DNA of 46,431 bases, taken from Streptomyces meridianus (lineage in GTDB: Bacteria; Actinomycetota; Actinomycetes; Streptomycetales; Streptomycetaceae). The notes beneath the pieces were generated by a model. That model had not been told where the DNA came from, made no database searches, and worked only from the letters and a program-made list of their open reading frames with translations. Shown here piece after piece: positions 15,167 through 24,704 of the stretch (the first letter of the stretch is position 1; each line of letters opens with the position of its first letter). Location of the stretch: positions 1 through 46,431 of the forward strand of contig NZ_JAMQGM010000044.1 in NCBI RefSeq assembly GCF_023703325.1, read 5' to 3'. The translations under genes and the position numbers were made by a program.

Positions 15167-18100
15167 GTGGCAGCCCCCGTACCGGTCGTCTCGCTGATGC
15201 CCGCACGTTCGCGGTAGGACGCGACAAGCCGCGGCAGGTCGGGACCGCGCGGCCGCCGCCCGGGGCGGATATCGGCCGAGAGCGCCTTGTCCTCCTGGAT
15301 GTGGGCGTTCGGATCGAGGGCGATGGCCACGAGCTCATTGACGGCGTCGCCCGGCGCGTGGCCGTTGGGGCCCCAGTGGAAGGGCAGGCCGATCTGGTGG
15401 ACGGTCCGGCCGTGCACGGTCAGCGGCTTGCTGCGTCCGGTGACCATGACGCGGGCTTCGATGGCGTTGCGCGCGGTGATGATGGTCGCCCAGCCGGTGT
15501 GCTCCAGGCCGCGCTCGGCGGCGAGTTCGGGCGAGACCTCGCAGAACAGTTCGGGTTGCAGCTCGGAGAGGTAGGGCGACCACCGGCTCATACCACCGGC
15601 GGTGAAGTGCTCGGTGAGGCGGTGGGTGGTGACGACGTAGGGGAAGACGTCCGCGCCCGGCTCGTCCCCGCTGGGGTGGTAGCGGTTGCCCTCCCGTGAG
15701 TAGAGCTGCCGGGCCGGAGAACGCGGCCGGTCGGGGTACAGCACACTCGGAAACGGCGAGTCCTGCGGCTCGTAGTGCGTGGGCATCGGGCCGTCGACCA
15801 TACCCGCGGGCGCATACAGCCAGCCCTTGCCGTCGGCCTGCATGATGAACGGGTCGTCACCACGCAGCGCGTCCGTGCCGATCGCGTCGTCGTCGGGCAC
15901 GTAGGAGGGGGCGCGGTCCGGGATGAAGTCGGGCACGTCCCGGCCCGTCCAGCGGTTGTCCGTCTCGTCCCACCACACGTACGCCTTGCGTTCGCTCCAC
16001 GGTGTGCCGTCGGGGGCGGCGGAGGCGCGGTTGTAGAGGATACGGCGGTTGGCCGGCCATGCCCAGGCCCACTCGGAGGCCACCCAGTCCTGCTCGGTGT
16101 GCGGCTTGCGGCGGGCCGCCTGGTTGACCCCGTCGGCGTAGACACCGCAATAGATCCAGCAGCCGCACGAGGTGGAGCCGTCCGCGCGCAGCTCGGTGTA
16201 CGCGCTGAGCGGGGCGCCGTCGGGACCGCGCCCGTTGATCTCGGCCAGGACCGCCTCGGCGCTCGGCTCGTCCAGCGGCCCCTCCACCGGGTAGTCCCAG
16301 GCGAGGTCCAGGATCGCGCGGTCGGCGGGGTCGGTGGAGCCGTGCAGCTTCTCCCTGATACGCCGCCCCAGGTGGTAGGTGAACCACAGGTCGCTGCGCG
16401 CGTCACCCTGCGGTTCGATCGCGGCGTGATGCCACTGCAGCCACCGGTTGGTGTTGGTGAACGAGCCGGACTTCTCGGTGTGGGAGGCGGCGGGGAAGAA
16501 GAACACCTCCGTGGCGATGTCCTCGGTGCGCAGCTCGCCCGTCTCGATCTCGGGGCCGTCCTGCCACCAGGTCGCCGACTCGATGAGGGAGAAGTCCCGC
16601 ACGACCAGCCAGTCCAGGTTGGCCATGCCCAGGCGCTGCAGCCGGGTGTTCGCGGATCCGACAGCCGGGTTCTCCCCCATCAGGAAGTAGCCCTTGCAGA
16701 CACCCTCGAGCTGGGCGATGACGGTGTCGTAGGTGGAGTGGGAACCGGTGAGCCGAGGAAGGTGGTCGAAACAGAAGCCGTTCTCGGGGGTGGCAGCGTC
16801 ACCGTAGTAGGCCTTGAGCAGACTGACGAAGTAGGCGTCCATGTGGTGCCAGAAGCCCTTGCGGGTGCGGTTGGCAGCGATGAACGTGGCAAAGTCCTGT
16901 TCCGCCTGGGCATGCGGCATCGGCAGATAACCCGGCAACAGGTTGAACAGGGTGGGGATGTCACTGGAGCCCTGGATGCTGGCGTGGCCGCGCAGTGCCT
17001 GGATACCGCCACCGGTCCGGCCGATGTTGCCCAGGAGAAGCTGCAGGACGCTCGCGGCGCGGATGTACTGGGCGCCGACCGTGTGCTGCGTCCAGCCGAC
17101 CGCATAGACGAAGGCGCTGGTGCGCTCCCGCCCGGAGTTCGACGTCAGTGCGTCGCACACCTCGAGAAACGTCCGACGCGGGACACCGCACGTCGTCTCG
17201 ACGAACTCGGGGGTGTATCGGGCGTAGTGGCGCTTGAGGATCTGGTACACGCACCGGGGGTGCTGCAGCGTCTCGTCACGCCGGGCGCCCGGGTCCGCGT
17301 ACGGCCCGCCGGATCCGTGGGTCTCGGGACGGCCGGTGGATGCGAGGTCGCCGGGGTCACTCGTGGTGCCGGATTCCCTCGCCTGTTCGTCGGGGTCGCC
17401 TGCGGGTGCCCGTACGGTGCTTCCCTCGTACTGCCAGCTGACCGTGTCGTACTGGTGAGACTCTTCGTCGAAGCCGGAGAAGATGCCGTCCAGGTCCTCG
17501 GTGTCCCGGAAGTCCTCGCTGACGATGGTGGCGGCGTTGGTGTAGGCGAGGACGTACTCGCGGAAGTCCTTCTCCTCGGTCAGGACGTGGTTGATGATGC
17601 CGCCGAGGAAGGCGATGTCGCTGCCGGCACGGATGGGCACGTGACGGTCGGCCAGGGCGCTGGTGCGGGTGAAGCGGGGATCGACGTGGATGATCCGTGC
17701 GCCCCGGGCCTTCGCTTCCATCACCCACTGGAAGCCGACGGGGTGGGCCTCGGCATAGTTGGATCCCTGGATGACGATGCAGTCCGAGTGCTGCAAGTCC
17801 TGCATGAACGTGGTGGCGCCGCCGCGTCCGAACGAGGTACCAAGACCCGCCACCGTCGAGCTGTGGCAGACCCGGGCCTGATTTTCGACCTGTACCACTC
17901 CCAGCCCGGTCAAGAGCTTCTTGATGAGGTAGTTCTCCTCGTTGTCGAGAGTCGCCCCGCCGAGGCTGGCGATACCCATCGTCCGCGCCGTGCGGGCTCC
18001 CTCGTGCTCCCACTCCCAGGTCTCCCGGCGAGTTCTGATCACCCGGTCGGCGACCATGTCCATGGCCGTGTCGAGGTCCAGACGCTGCCACTCGTGACCG

Positions 18101-18432
18101 TGCGGCGGCCGGTAGAGCACCTGGTGACGGCGGGCCGAGCCTGTCGTCAGCTGCAGGGTCGCCGAGCCCTTGGGACACAACCGGCCCCGGCTCACGGGCG
18201 AGTCGTCATCACCCTCGATCTGCACGACCCGCTCGTCCTTGACATAGACATTCTGACCGCACCCCACAGCGCAATAAGGACAAACAGACTTCACCACCCG
18301 ATCAGCGGTGGCGGTTCGCGGGGTGAGGGTTTCGGACGCCGGTGACTTCGCGGCAGCTCCTCTGCCCAGCCGGTCCCGTCCGGTGATCTGCCGGTATGCC
18401 GGCCAGCTCTCGAAGCGCTCCCTCATGCCCAT
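15163..18432 (-). CDS. Formate dehydrogenase alpha subunit, molybdopterin type, Cys form
   Basis: 1089 residues from the ATG at 18430-18432 with GGGGAG 6 bases upstream; a GTG 44 codons earlier is possible but adds low-complexity sequence. The N-terminal 4Fe-4S motif is VCPYCAVGCGQ...GRLCPKG. The molybdenum ligand is Cys in NQARVCHSSTVAGLGTSFGR, where the E. coli enzyme has selenocysteine, so no SECIS element is needed. IQGSNYAEAHPVGFQW and YAVGWTQHTVG are typical of FDH alpha. A Gly/Asp/Pro-rich insert of about 45 residues (about 345-390) is unusual. No twin-arginine signal is visible, so the active site probably faces the cytoplasm. Formate plus water would go to CO2 with electrons passing to the FeS and NrfD subunits. 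Confidence 0.92.
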   Translation of the reverse strand: MGMRERFESWPAYRQITGRDRLGRGAAAKSPASETLTPRTATADRVVKSVCPYCAVGCGQNVYVKDERVVQIEGDDDSPVSRGRLCPKGSATLQLTTGSARRHQVLYRPPHGHEWQRLDLDTAMDMVADRVIRTRRETWEWEHEGARTARTMGIASLGGATLDNEENYLIKKLLTGLGVVQVENQARVCHSSTVAGLGTSFGRGGATTFMQDLQHSDCIVIQGSNYAEAHPVGFQWVMEAKARGARIIHVDPRFTRTSALADRHVPIRAGSDIAFLGGIINHVLTEEKDFREYVLAYTNAATIVSEDFRDTEDLDGIFSGFDEESHQYDTVSWQYEGSTVRAPAGDPDEQARESGTTSDPGDLASTGRPETHGSGGPYADPGARRDETLQHPRCVYQILKRHYARYTPEFVETTCGVPRRTFLEVCDALTSNSGRERTSAFVYAVGWTQHTVGAQYIRAASVLQLLLGNIGRTGGGIQALRGHASIQGSSDIPTLFNLLPGYLPMPHAQAEQDFATFIAANRTRKGFWHHMDAYFVSLLKAYYGDAATPENGFCFDHLPRLTGSHSTYDTVIAQLEGVCKGYFLMGENPAVGSANTRLQRLGMANLDWLVVRDFSLIESATWWQDGPEIETGELRTEDIATEVFFFPAASHTEKSGSFTNTNRWLQWHHAAIEPQGDARSDLWFTYHLGRRIREKLHGSTDPADRAILDLAWDYPVEGPLDEPSAEAVLAEINGRGPDGAPLSAYTELRADGSTSCGCWIYCGVYADGVNQAARRKPHTEQDWVASEWAWAWPANRRILYNRASAAPDGTPWSERKAYVWWDETDNRWTGRDVPDFIPDRAPSYVPDDDAIGTDALRGDDPFIMQADGKGWLYAPAGMVDGPMPTHYEPQDSPFPSVLYPDRPRSPARQLYSREGNRYHPSGDEPGADVFPYVVTTHRLTEHFTAGGMSRWSPYLSELQPELFCEVSPELAAERGLEHTGWATIITARNAIEARVMVTGRSKPLTVHGRTVHQIGLPFHWGPNGHAPGDAVNELVAIALDPNAHIQEDKALSADIRPGRRPRGPDLPRLVASYRERAGISETTGTGAAT

Positions 18433-18630
18433 ACGAGTCTCCCCGGACGTCGTTGTCGGCCCGTCGGGAGGCGAGTGCCCGATGGCGCGCCTTTCATGCA
18501 CCTGTCCAGGCGGACGGGTGCATACAGGCGGGGCGACGGGGAACTCGTCCGGCCGGTTCTCCACCCGACACCGCCGCTGCTGCCGGGCCGGGCCCGTCCG
18601 CCGTGCGCTGCCGCGCCGGCCGCGTGAGCG

Positions 18631-19614
18631 TCATGGCCGGACGGATTCGCGGGTTGCCGATCCTCCGGTTTGCCAGGCATCGAGAAGTCGGTCCTCCAGG
18701 CGTCCTTCGAGCCACACCGTCGCGTCGATGCCGAAGAGAACGTCGGAGGCGAGGTGCGGTTCGTCCTCGAGCAGTCCGTCGATGACTTCGTGCCGCACGA
18801 GTTGCTCGTGCACGGCGTCCGCCTCCACGTGCTCGGTGTAGAAGTGCACGGCCGCCGGGCCGGCGTTCAGTCTGGTCATCGCGTCCGCCAGCCTGCGTGA
18901 GGCCGGGGAGGAAGTGATCTCCACGGTGGCGAAGTGTCCGACGAGCGCGCCGCGCAGCGAACGGTGCAGTCCCAGCAGGGACATCAGATTGACGGTGGCC
19001 AAGGTCTCCGCGGTTGCCGCCTCCAGGTAGCGGCCGTACGAGGAGTCGATCCCGAGGTCCTCCATGAGCCGGGCGAACAGCCGGGCGTGTACGCGGTCGG
19101 CACGTCCGGCTCCGAATTCGTCGTACTCGACGGCCATCATGCCCGCCTTGGCCCGGTTCCGGATCCGCGGAATCACCCAGACATGCGGGTCGGCCTCTTT
19201 CAGGTGGTACAGGGACCGTAGCGCTGCGTATTCCCTCAGCTGCCAGGTCTCACCCTCGTCCCGCAGGAATCGCGAGACTCCCGTTCCGCCCACGGGCACC
19301 GTCAGCAGATCTTCGAGCGCCGTGGAGAGATCGGGATGCCGGGGGACGTCGTCGCGCAGGGCCTCGAGGAATCTGCGTTCGAGAGAGTGCCGCAGGCGCA
19401 GCAGCTCCGGGTCCCATTCCCAGTTCGCATCGACGCCGTCGAAGCCGCGGTAGTGCAGTTCGTAGCAGAGGTAGAGCGCGAGTTGGAGGTCGTCTCCGTA
19501 CGGGTGGGTGCGGGGGCCTGCGGATGCCTCGATCCGTCGGCCGGTACCCGGTCGCCGGCCCAGGTGGTCGATCACCGTGGCGGAGAGGTCTCCGCGGGCT
19601 CGGGGCAGTCGCAT
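18631..19614 (-). CDS. Heme-oxygenase-like iron-containing redox protein
   Basis: 327 residues from the ATG at 19612-19614 with GGAGG 6 bases upstream; the frame extends to 19893 but that part looks like a shadow. It belongs to the iron-containing redox enzyme/heme-oxygenase-like diiron group: candidate ligands are the Glu and His in LALYLCYELHYRGF (about 48-60) and HFYTEHVEADAVHE (about 255-268), giving E...H...E...E/D..H spacing. Family members include diiron oxidases acting on amino- or fatty-acid-like substrates; the substrate here is unknown. It lies 198 bases upstream of the formate dehydrogenase alpha gene, same strand, and is divergent from a reductase. Confidence 0.78.
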   Translation of the reverse strand: MRLPRARGDLSATVIDHLGRRPGTGRRIEASAGPRTHPYGDDLQLALYLCYELHYRGFDGVDANWEWDPELLRLRHSLERRFLEALRDDVPRHPDLSTALEDLLTVPVGGTGVSRFLRDEGETWQLREYAALRSLYHLKEADPHVWVIPRIRNRAKAGMMAVEYDEFGAGRADRVHARLFARLMEDLGIDSSYGRYLEAATAETLATVNLMSLLGLHRSLRGALVGHFATVEITSSPASRRLADAMTRLNAGPAAVHFYTEHVEADAVHEQLVRHEVIDGLLEDEPHLASDVLFGIDATVWLEGRLEDRLLDAWQTGGSATRESVRP

Positions 19615-19895
19615 CGGCTTCCTCCGGTCGGGTACTGCGCATGGAGTACCCGGTGACCATTCGTCGAAGCGCTGCTTCGGGCCCGGTTGCTCACGACCGA
19701 GTGGTTGAGCATGCTGGTGCTCTGACCGCGTAGGTTCGCCGGGTTGGCGGTGACGTCCGGTGCGATGCCTGGGCCGTGTTCTGTCACTCCTTGGAAAATC
19801 TCGCGGGCCGCTGTCGATCCGGCCACGTCCCGTTCGACGTGATGGTGTGCGGCGCATCGCCACACGATGACGCGACAGGACGGACGAGGACACAA

Positions 19896-20540
19896 GTGGA
19901 TCAACTGCTGAGAGTCATGAACTTCAACGTCTCAAGTGACGGAATCGGTGCCGGTGAGCACCAGAGTCTCGAGCGGCCGTTCGGTCAGGATCATCCCGAG
20001 AGGCTGTTCGCCTGGGCCGGCGCCACGGCGAGCTGGCCCATGCGCACGGATCCTGGGGGGAGCCGGGGCCTCGACGACTACTTCACGCGGGATTTCGCAC
20101 GCAACATCGGTGCCGAGATCATGGGCCGCAACAAGTTCGGGCCCCAGCGCGGGCCCTGGCAGGACCATGAGTGGCTCGGATGGTGGGGAGAGGAGCCCCC
20201 GTTCCGCACGCCGGTGTTCGTCATGACCCACCACAAGCGTCCGTCGTTCAAGCTCTCCGACACCACGTTCCACTTCGTCGACGGCAGCCCGGCCGAGGTC
20301 CTCGAACGGGCGCGGGAAGCGGCGCAGGGCAAAGATGTCCGGCTCGGCGGTGGGGTTACCACCATCCGGCAGTTCCTTGATGCTGACCTCGTCGACACCC
20401 TGCATGTGGCGGTCTCGCCGGTAAAGCTCGGGTCTGGGCTGCGCCTCTGGGAGTCGCCCGACGAGTTGCTCGACCGGTTCCACCTGGAGGTCGCGCCCAG
20501 CTCGAGTGGCGTGAGGCACCACCTGTTCTGGCGAAGGTGA
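19896..20540 (+). CDS. RibD C-terminal / dihydrofolate-reductase-like protein
   Basis: 214 residues with the GTG at 19896 as likely start, because VDQLLRVMNFNVSSDGIGAG is the family's first strand and follows a GAGGA about 6 bases upstream; an ATG 7 codons later is possible. NIGAEIMGRNKFGPQRGPW, VFVMTHHKRPSF, VRLGGGVTTIRQFLDADLVD and LHVAVSPVKLGSG are the conserved nucleotide-binding elements of the bifunctional deaminase-reductase C-terminal domain family. Stand-alone proteins of this type are NADPH-dependent reductases of unknown substrate. It is divergent from the iron protein gene over a 281-base gap. Confidence 0.85.
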   Translation: MDQLLRVMNFNVSSDGIGAGEHQSLERPFGQDHPERLFAWAGATASWPMRTDPGGSRGLDDYFTRDFARNIGAEIMGRNKFGPQRGPWQDHEWLGWWGEEPPFRTPVFVMTHHKRPSFKLSDTTFHFVDGSPAEVLERAREAAQGKDVRLGGGVTTIRQFLDADLVDTLHVAVSPVKLGSGLRLWESPDELLDRFHLEVAPSSSGVRHHLFWRR

Positions 20541-20584
20541 CGCGAGGGCACATTCGAGTTCAGGCTGCGGCTGCTGCGAGGGGG

Positions 20585-20610
20585 GGGGCGTCCGCCTCAG
20601 CGGATGCCCT
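20585..20610. terminator. Probable bidirectional terminator
   Basis: GGGGCGTCCGC (20585-20595) pairs with GCGGATGCCCT (20600-20610) around CTCA: 11 bp with two G-U wobbles. It sits between the reductase gene (+) and the sigma-factor pseudogene (-), which converge here. Confidence 0.6.
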
Positions 20611-20658
20611 TCTCGCTGCGGATACGGGCGCGTTCCTTGCGGCACCCGATTGGCGGCA

Positions 20659-21519
20659 CTAGGGGAGCATGTCAGCGCGCAGATCCTGCAGGAGGCGGGT
20701 CAGAAGTCGTGAGATGTGCATCTGGGAGTAGCCGAGTTCGGTGCCGATTTCAGCCTGGGTCATGTCCTGCCCGAAGCGCAGCTCCAGGATGGCCCGCTCC
20801 CGCTCGTCGAGGTCTTCCAGGAGTGGCTTGAGCGCATGGAGATCCTCGACAGTGTCCAATCGGCTGTCCCGTTCGCCGAAGGTCTCGCCGTAGCTGTGAT
20901 GCGAACTGACGCTGCTGCTGTCGGCGTCCTCGTTCTGGGTGAGGTCCAGCGATCCGGCGGTGTGCCGTTGCCGGCGACGAGGCCTTCGCGTACCTCTTCC
21001 TCGCCCAGCTGCAGGTGATCGGCGAGCTCGCCGGTGGAGGGCTCACGTCGCAGCTCCCGGGGACTTCGCTGCTCCTGGCCAGCTGGATGCGGAGTTCCTG
21101 CAGCCGCCTGGGGACGTGGACAGCCCACGTCGTGTCGCGGAAGTAGCGCTTTATCTCACCGGTGATGCAGGGACGGCGAAGCTGTTGAACTCCACTTCGC
21201 GGGACACGTCGAAACGGTCGATGGCCTTGATCAGTCCGATCATGCCGGCCTGGCGCATGTCCTCGCGCTCTCGTGTGTGGCTGTGGAAGCGGCGGCAGGC
21301 GAAGGTCACCAAGGCCATGTTCAGTTCGATCAGTGTGTTGCGTACCTGCTGGTGTTCGCTCGTGCCTTCTTCCAGGATCGCGAAGCGGTTGAAGAACGTC
21401 TTCGACAGCCTGCGCGCATCTCGCGGGGCGATCCGTTCCGCATGCTCGATCCGGGGAAGCGGCTCAGCGGGGTCGGTGTGAATGTGCACGTCTGCATGGT
21501 CGATCGTCGAGGTGCTCAT
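20659..21519 (-). pseudogene. SigB/SigF-type RNA polymerase sigma factor broken by three single-base deletions
   Basis: From ATG 21519 the reverse strand reads a sigma-70 family start with region 2 (MALVTFACRRFHSHTREREDMRQAGMI is split here: MALVTFACRRF, then REREDMRQAGMIGLIKAIDR). Near 21169-21173 one base is missing. The next frame gives CITGEIKRYFRDTTWAVHVP and RRLQELRIQLARSSE. Near 21057-21063 a second base is lost. The following frame gives RELRREPSTGELADHLQLGE. Near 20956-20962 a third is lost, and region 4 follows (LDLTQNEDADSSS, DERERAILELRFGQDMTQAE, LGYSQMHISRLLTRLLQDLR). Three deletions restore the original frame. The intact protein would be a stress/differentiation sigma factor of about 287 residues. 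The codons between breaks remain conserved, so the damage is recent or is sequencing error. Confidence 0.85.
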
Positions 21520-21658
21520 AGGGCCCCCTTCGATTCCGGTCGGTCCCCCGAGGGCATTACGGCTCGCCTACCCGTGGGGCCCAGGGCACACAGGACTTTC
21601 CGCGGCATTCATGAACGGCTCTCTTGTTCGGCTCCTCCACTCGTTGAGGGAGTGGCCC

Positions 21659-21698
21659 GGGCGGCCTCCCGAGGCGGCGTCGCCTCGGGAGGCCGCCC
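21659..21698 (-). terminator. Strong terminator hairpin, perfect 18-bp stem
   Basis: The arm at 21659-21676 and its exact complement at 21681-21698 flank a GCGT loop. It lies about 90 bases past the end of the ThDP enzyme gene and upstream of the sigma pseudogene. The stem is perfect and almost all G/C, so it should stop transcription from either side; no other function is evident. Confidence 0.85.
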
Positions 21699-21787
21699 CT
21701 GCTCATCGAGGAGCGGGTGGGCTCTGCGGTCTTCGGTGCCATGGGCGAAAGCGGGTTGCCGCCACGTTGCTCTGCCTTCTCGGGCGT

Positions 21788-23605
21788 CTACCGGTCGGGG
21801 CGTTCTTTTCCGGCGGGGCGGTGTGGTCCTGTCACCAACTCCCGCACTTTGGCCTTGAGTCCCTGTTTGACCACACCCTTGCGTTCGGGGTCACCCTTGA
21901 TCAGGGACTTGGCGGTGGCCTCCATCTGCTCCCAGGTCGCGTGTGGCGGGATCGGGGGTACGGAGGGGTCGGTGATGAATTCCACGACCGCCGGTCCTGG
22001 GGCGGTCAAGGCCTCCCGCCATGCCGGTTCCACGTCGTCCGGCTTCTCGACCCGGATGCCGGTCAGGCCGAGCTGGGCGGCGAAGGCCGCGTACGACACG
22101 TCGGGGAGCGTCTGGGACGGGGTGAACTGAGGGGCTCCACCCATTGCCCGCATCTCCCAGGTCACCTGGTTCAGGTCCCGGTTGTTGAACACACCGATGA
22201 CGAGACGCGGGTCGTCCCAGTCGTCACTGTAGCGGGCTGCGGTGATCAGTTCGGCCATGCCGTTCATCTGCATCGCGCCGTCACCGACGAGTGCGACCAC
22301 CGGCCGGTCCGGGTGGGCGAACTTCGCTCCGATCGCGTACGGCACGGCGCAGCCCATCGTCGCCAGGGTTCCGGACAGTGACCCGCGTATGCCGTCGCGG
22401 AAGCGAATGTGCCGTGCGTACCAGTTCGTAGCGGAACCGGAGTCCGCGGTGAGGATCGTGTTGTCGGGCAGCAGCGGGCTCAGGGCGTGCGCCACATACT
22501 CGGGGTTGACCGGGTCGGCCGATGTTTCGGCCCGGCGTCGCGTCACGTCCTTCCAGCGCGTGACGGAGGCACAGATGCTGTCGTGCCAGGCGCGGTCCTT
22601 GTTGCGGTGCAGCAGCGGCAGCAGTTTGCGCAGGGTTGCCGCGGCGTCGCCGACGAGGTTCACCTCGTAGGGGTAACGCATCCCGATCATGTGCGGGTCG
22701 ATGTCGATCTGGACGGCGCGGGCGTCGCCGAAGTCGGGCAGGAACTGGGAGTAGGGGAAGCTGGAGCCGATGGTCAGGAGTGTGTCGCAGTCCCGCATCA
22801 GTTCGTAGGAGGGGCGGGAGCCCAGCAGTCCGATCGGTCCGGTGACGTTGGGGAGTTCGTCGGGGAGGACGTCCATGCCGAGCAGGGCCTTGGCGATGCC
22901 GGCGCCGAGTGTGTCTGCGACCTCGATGACCTCGGCCTGTGCACCGGCGGCGCCTTGGCCGACCAGGACGGCGGTCCTGGTGCCGGCGTTGAGCACGTCG
23001 GCGGCGCGCTCGAGCGACTCGTCCGAGGGCGCGGACTCCCAGCCGCTGCGGTCGATGCTGGATGGGACCATCTTGAAGGCGTGGGACGGCGGGGTGTAGG
23101 TGAGGTCCTGCACGTCGGCAGGGATGATGACGGCCGTGGGTGCGCGGCGCGCGTAGGCAGTGCGGATGGCCCGGTCCAGGACGTTGGGCAGTTGTTCGGG
23201 GACCGTGACGGTCTCGAGAAAGTCGGATGCCACGTCCTTGAAGAGGGTGTGGAGATCGACTTCCTGCTGGTAGGAGCCTCCCATGGCGGAGCGGTGGGTC
23301 TGGCCGACGATTGCCACGACCGGGACGTGGTCGAGTTTGGCGTCGTACAGGCCGTTGAGCAGGTGGATGGCTCCGGGCCCGGAAGTGGCGGCGCAGACGC
23401 CGACACGGCCGCTGAACTTGGCATAGCCGACGGCTTGGAAGGCAGCCATCTCCTCGTGACGTGCCTGGATGAACCTCGGTTGGTTGTCGGCGCGGCCCCA
23501 GGCGGCCAGCAGCCCGTTGATGCCGTCACCGGGGTAGCCGAAGACGTCGGTGACTTCCCACTGGCGCAGCCGGGCGAGAATGTGGTCGGCAACGGTCTCG
23601 GTCAT
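21788..23605 (-). CDS. Thiamine-diphosphate enzyme of the pyruvate oxidase/acetolactate synthase type
   Basis: 605 residues in three domains: the pyrimidine-binding domain with the catalytic Glu in QARHEEMAAFQAVGYAKFSG, a central Rossmann-like domain (about 190-330, TRTAVLVGQGAAGAQAEVIE), and the ThDP domain with GDGAMQMNGMAELITAARYS ending in the NN of VIGVFNNRDL. It matches the poxB-like 'thiamine pyrophosphate-requiring' proteins common in actinobacteria: decarboxylation of pyruvate with transfer to a quinone or phosphate is likely, but acetolactate formation cannot be excluded. AAAGGAG lies 10 bases before the ATG. It is a single gene with a strong terminator downstream. Confidence 0.85.
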   Translation of the reverse strand: MTETVADHILARLRQWEVTDVFGYPGDGINGLLAAWGRADNQPRFIQARHEEMAAFQAVGYAKFSGRVGVCAATSGPGAIHLLNGLYDAKLDHVPVVAIVGQTHRSAMGGSYQQEVDLHTLFKDVASDFLETVTVPEQLPNVLDRAIRTAYARRAPTAVIIPADVQDLTYTPPSHAFKMVPSSIDRSGWESAPSDESLERAADVLNAGTRTAVLVGQGAAGAQAEVIEVADTLGAGIAKALLGMDVLPDELPNVTGPIGLLGSRPSYELMRDCDTLLTIGSSFPYSQFLPDFGDARAVQIDIDPHMIGMRYPYEVNLVGDAAATLRKLLPLLHRNKDRAWHDSICASVTRWKDVTRRRAETSADPVNPEYVAHALSPLLPDNTILTADSGSATNWYARHIRFRDGIRGSLSGTLATMGCAVPYAIGAKFAHPDRPVVALVGDGAMQMNGMAELITAARYSDDWDDPRLVIGVFNNRDLNQVTWEMRAMGGAPQFTPSQTLPDVSYAAFAAQLGLTGIRVEKPDDVEPAWREALTAPGPAVVEFITDPSVPPIPPHATWEQMEATAKSLIKGDPERKGVVKQGLKAKVRELVTGPHRPAGKERPDR

Positions 23606-24704
23606 CGAACGAAATCTCCTTTCAGACCGTCAGCTGCGGCAGGACGTCGGTGCGGTGGGCGTCGACGAAACCGCGCTGGTCGGGACCTGTCCGGCCGATG
23701 TGGGCCGGTCGGACCCCGTTCCGGTGCAGGCATGGGGTGCGGCCTCCTTGCATATGGGGATCGTCACCGCACGGCACGGCGTCGGCGGCATGCTCCGGGG
23801 AGAGAGGTGGGGAGGCTTGCTGGAAGTGCCGTGGGGTGGGCATGTCGTGTCCGTGCCACCGCCGCTCTTGCAGGAGAGGGTGACGCTTTCCTCGTCCGGT
23901 GCCAGGGCGGGGGCGGTCGGCGCTGATGTGTCCGGTCGGTTCGGTGGCGGCCGGCCCCGAAGCCTGAGAGGGCGACGGGTGCCGACTCGTCGGGGAGGAC
24001 CCTGCGGAGGCATGCGCCTCCGCGCGGTGCAGTGGTTGCCACGACGGTCGACCGCACGTCCGGTGAACAGTTGTCCCATCACCGTGACGGCCTCTTCCGG
24101 CCTCTCCGGGCATACGCCGTCATCCGTCATTCGAAGACCACCTCCACCGGGCCGCGTTCCTGGTGGCTCGGGTAACCGGGCCCGGCGGGAGGAAACACGT
24201 CGCTGGTGAGACGGCAAGTGCACCACACCCGCGGCAGGGCTGTGTCGGCGTGCTTCGTCCTTGCCGGGGACAGGGGGCGGCAGGTCCCGCGAGGCCCTGC
24301 CGCGCCGCTGCAGGCGGATATCGCCGCCGCCGGTGGGCCGGATGCCGTGCGCCGCGATCACGTCGCGTCCTGCACGCTCCCGCACACGCAGTCCGGTCCC
24401 CAGTCACGGAGACAGCGGTTCACGCCGGGCCGCGGACGCTGGTGGGCGTGGGAGGCGGGCCGTCATCACGCACACAGGTCCGGTGCGGCGGGAAACTCAC
24501 CGACAGCTCGCCGAACAGCACGGAGGGTACCGGGTGCCACTGGAGCTCTCGGATCGCTTGGCCCCGTCCCTGCTCGCCGGTCCGCGTCACGACCTGGGAC
24601 TCGTTCGCGGCGTGCAGCACAGTCCACCGCTTCGTGGTGCGCCTTCAGCCCCCGGCGTCGCCCCGCCATGGGCCCCTGCTGCCGCAGGACATCGAACCCG
24701 GCCG
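23606..24704. other. 1.1-kb stretch without a recognisable gene
   Basis: Several frames are open (for example 23630-24385 on the minus strand), but all have Pro/Arg-rich composition typical of off-frame GC-rich DNA, with no motif, no good ribosome binding site and no family character. The segment 24420-24620 (-) looks slightly more protein-like but I do not recognise it. It may hold promoters for the ThDP gene and decayed sequence. Confidence 0.5.

Noticed and set aside
15775..18345. 856-codon plus-strand frame
   Set aside because: Shadow of the formate dehydrogenase alpha subunit.
15163..18432. Selenocysteine in formate dehydrogenase
   Set aside because: The ligand codon reads Cys and there is no in-frame TGA at this point.
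20659..21519. Programmed ribosomal frameshifting in the sigma factor
   Set aside because: Three separate one-base shifts without slippery heptamers are not plausible as programmed events.
23630..24385. 251-codon minus-strand frame as a gene
   Set aside because: Pro/Arg-rich off-frame composition, no ribosome binding site and no recognisable motif.
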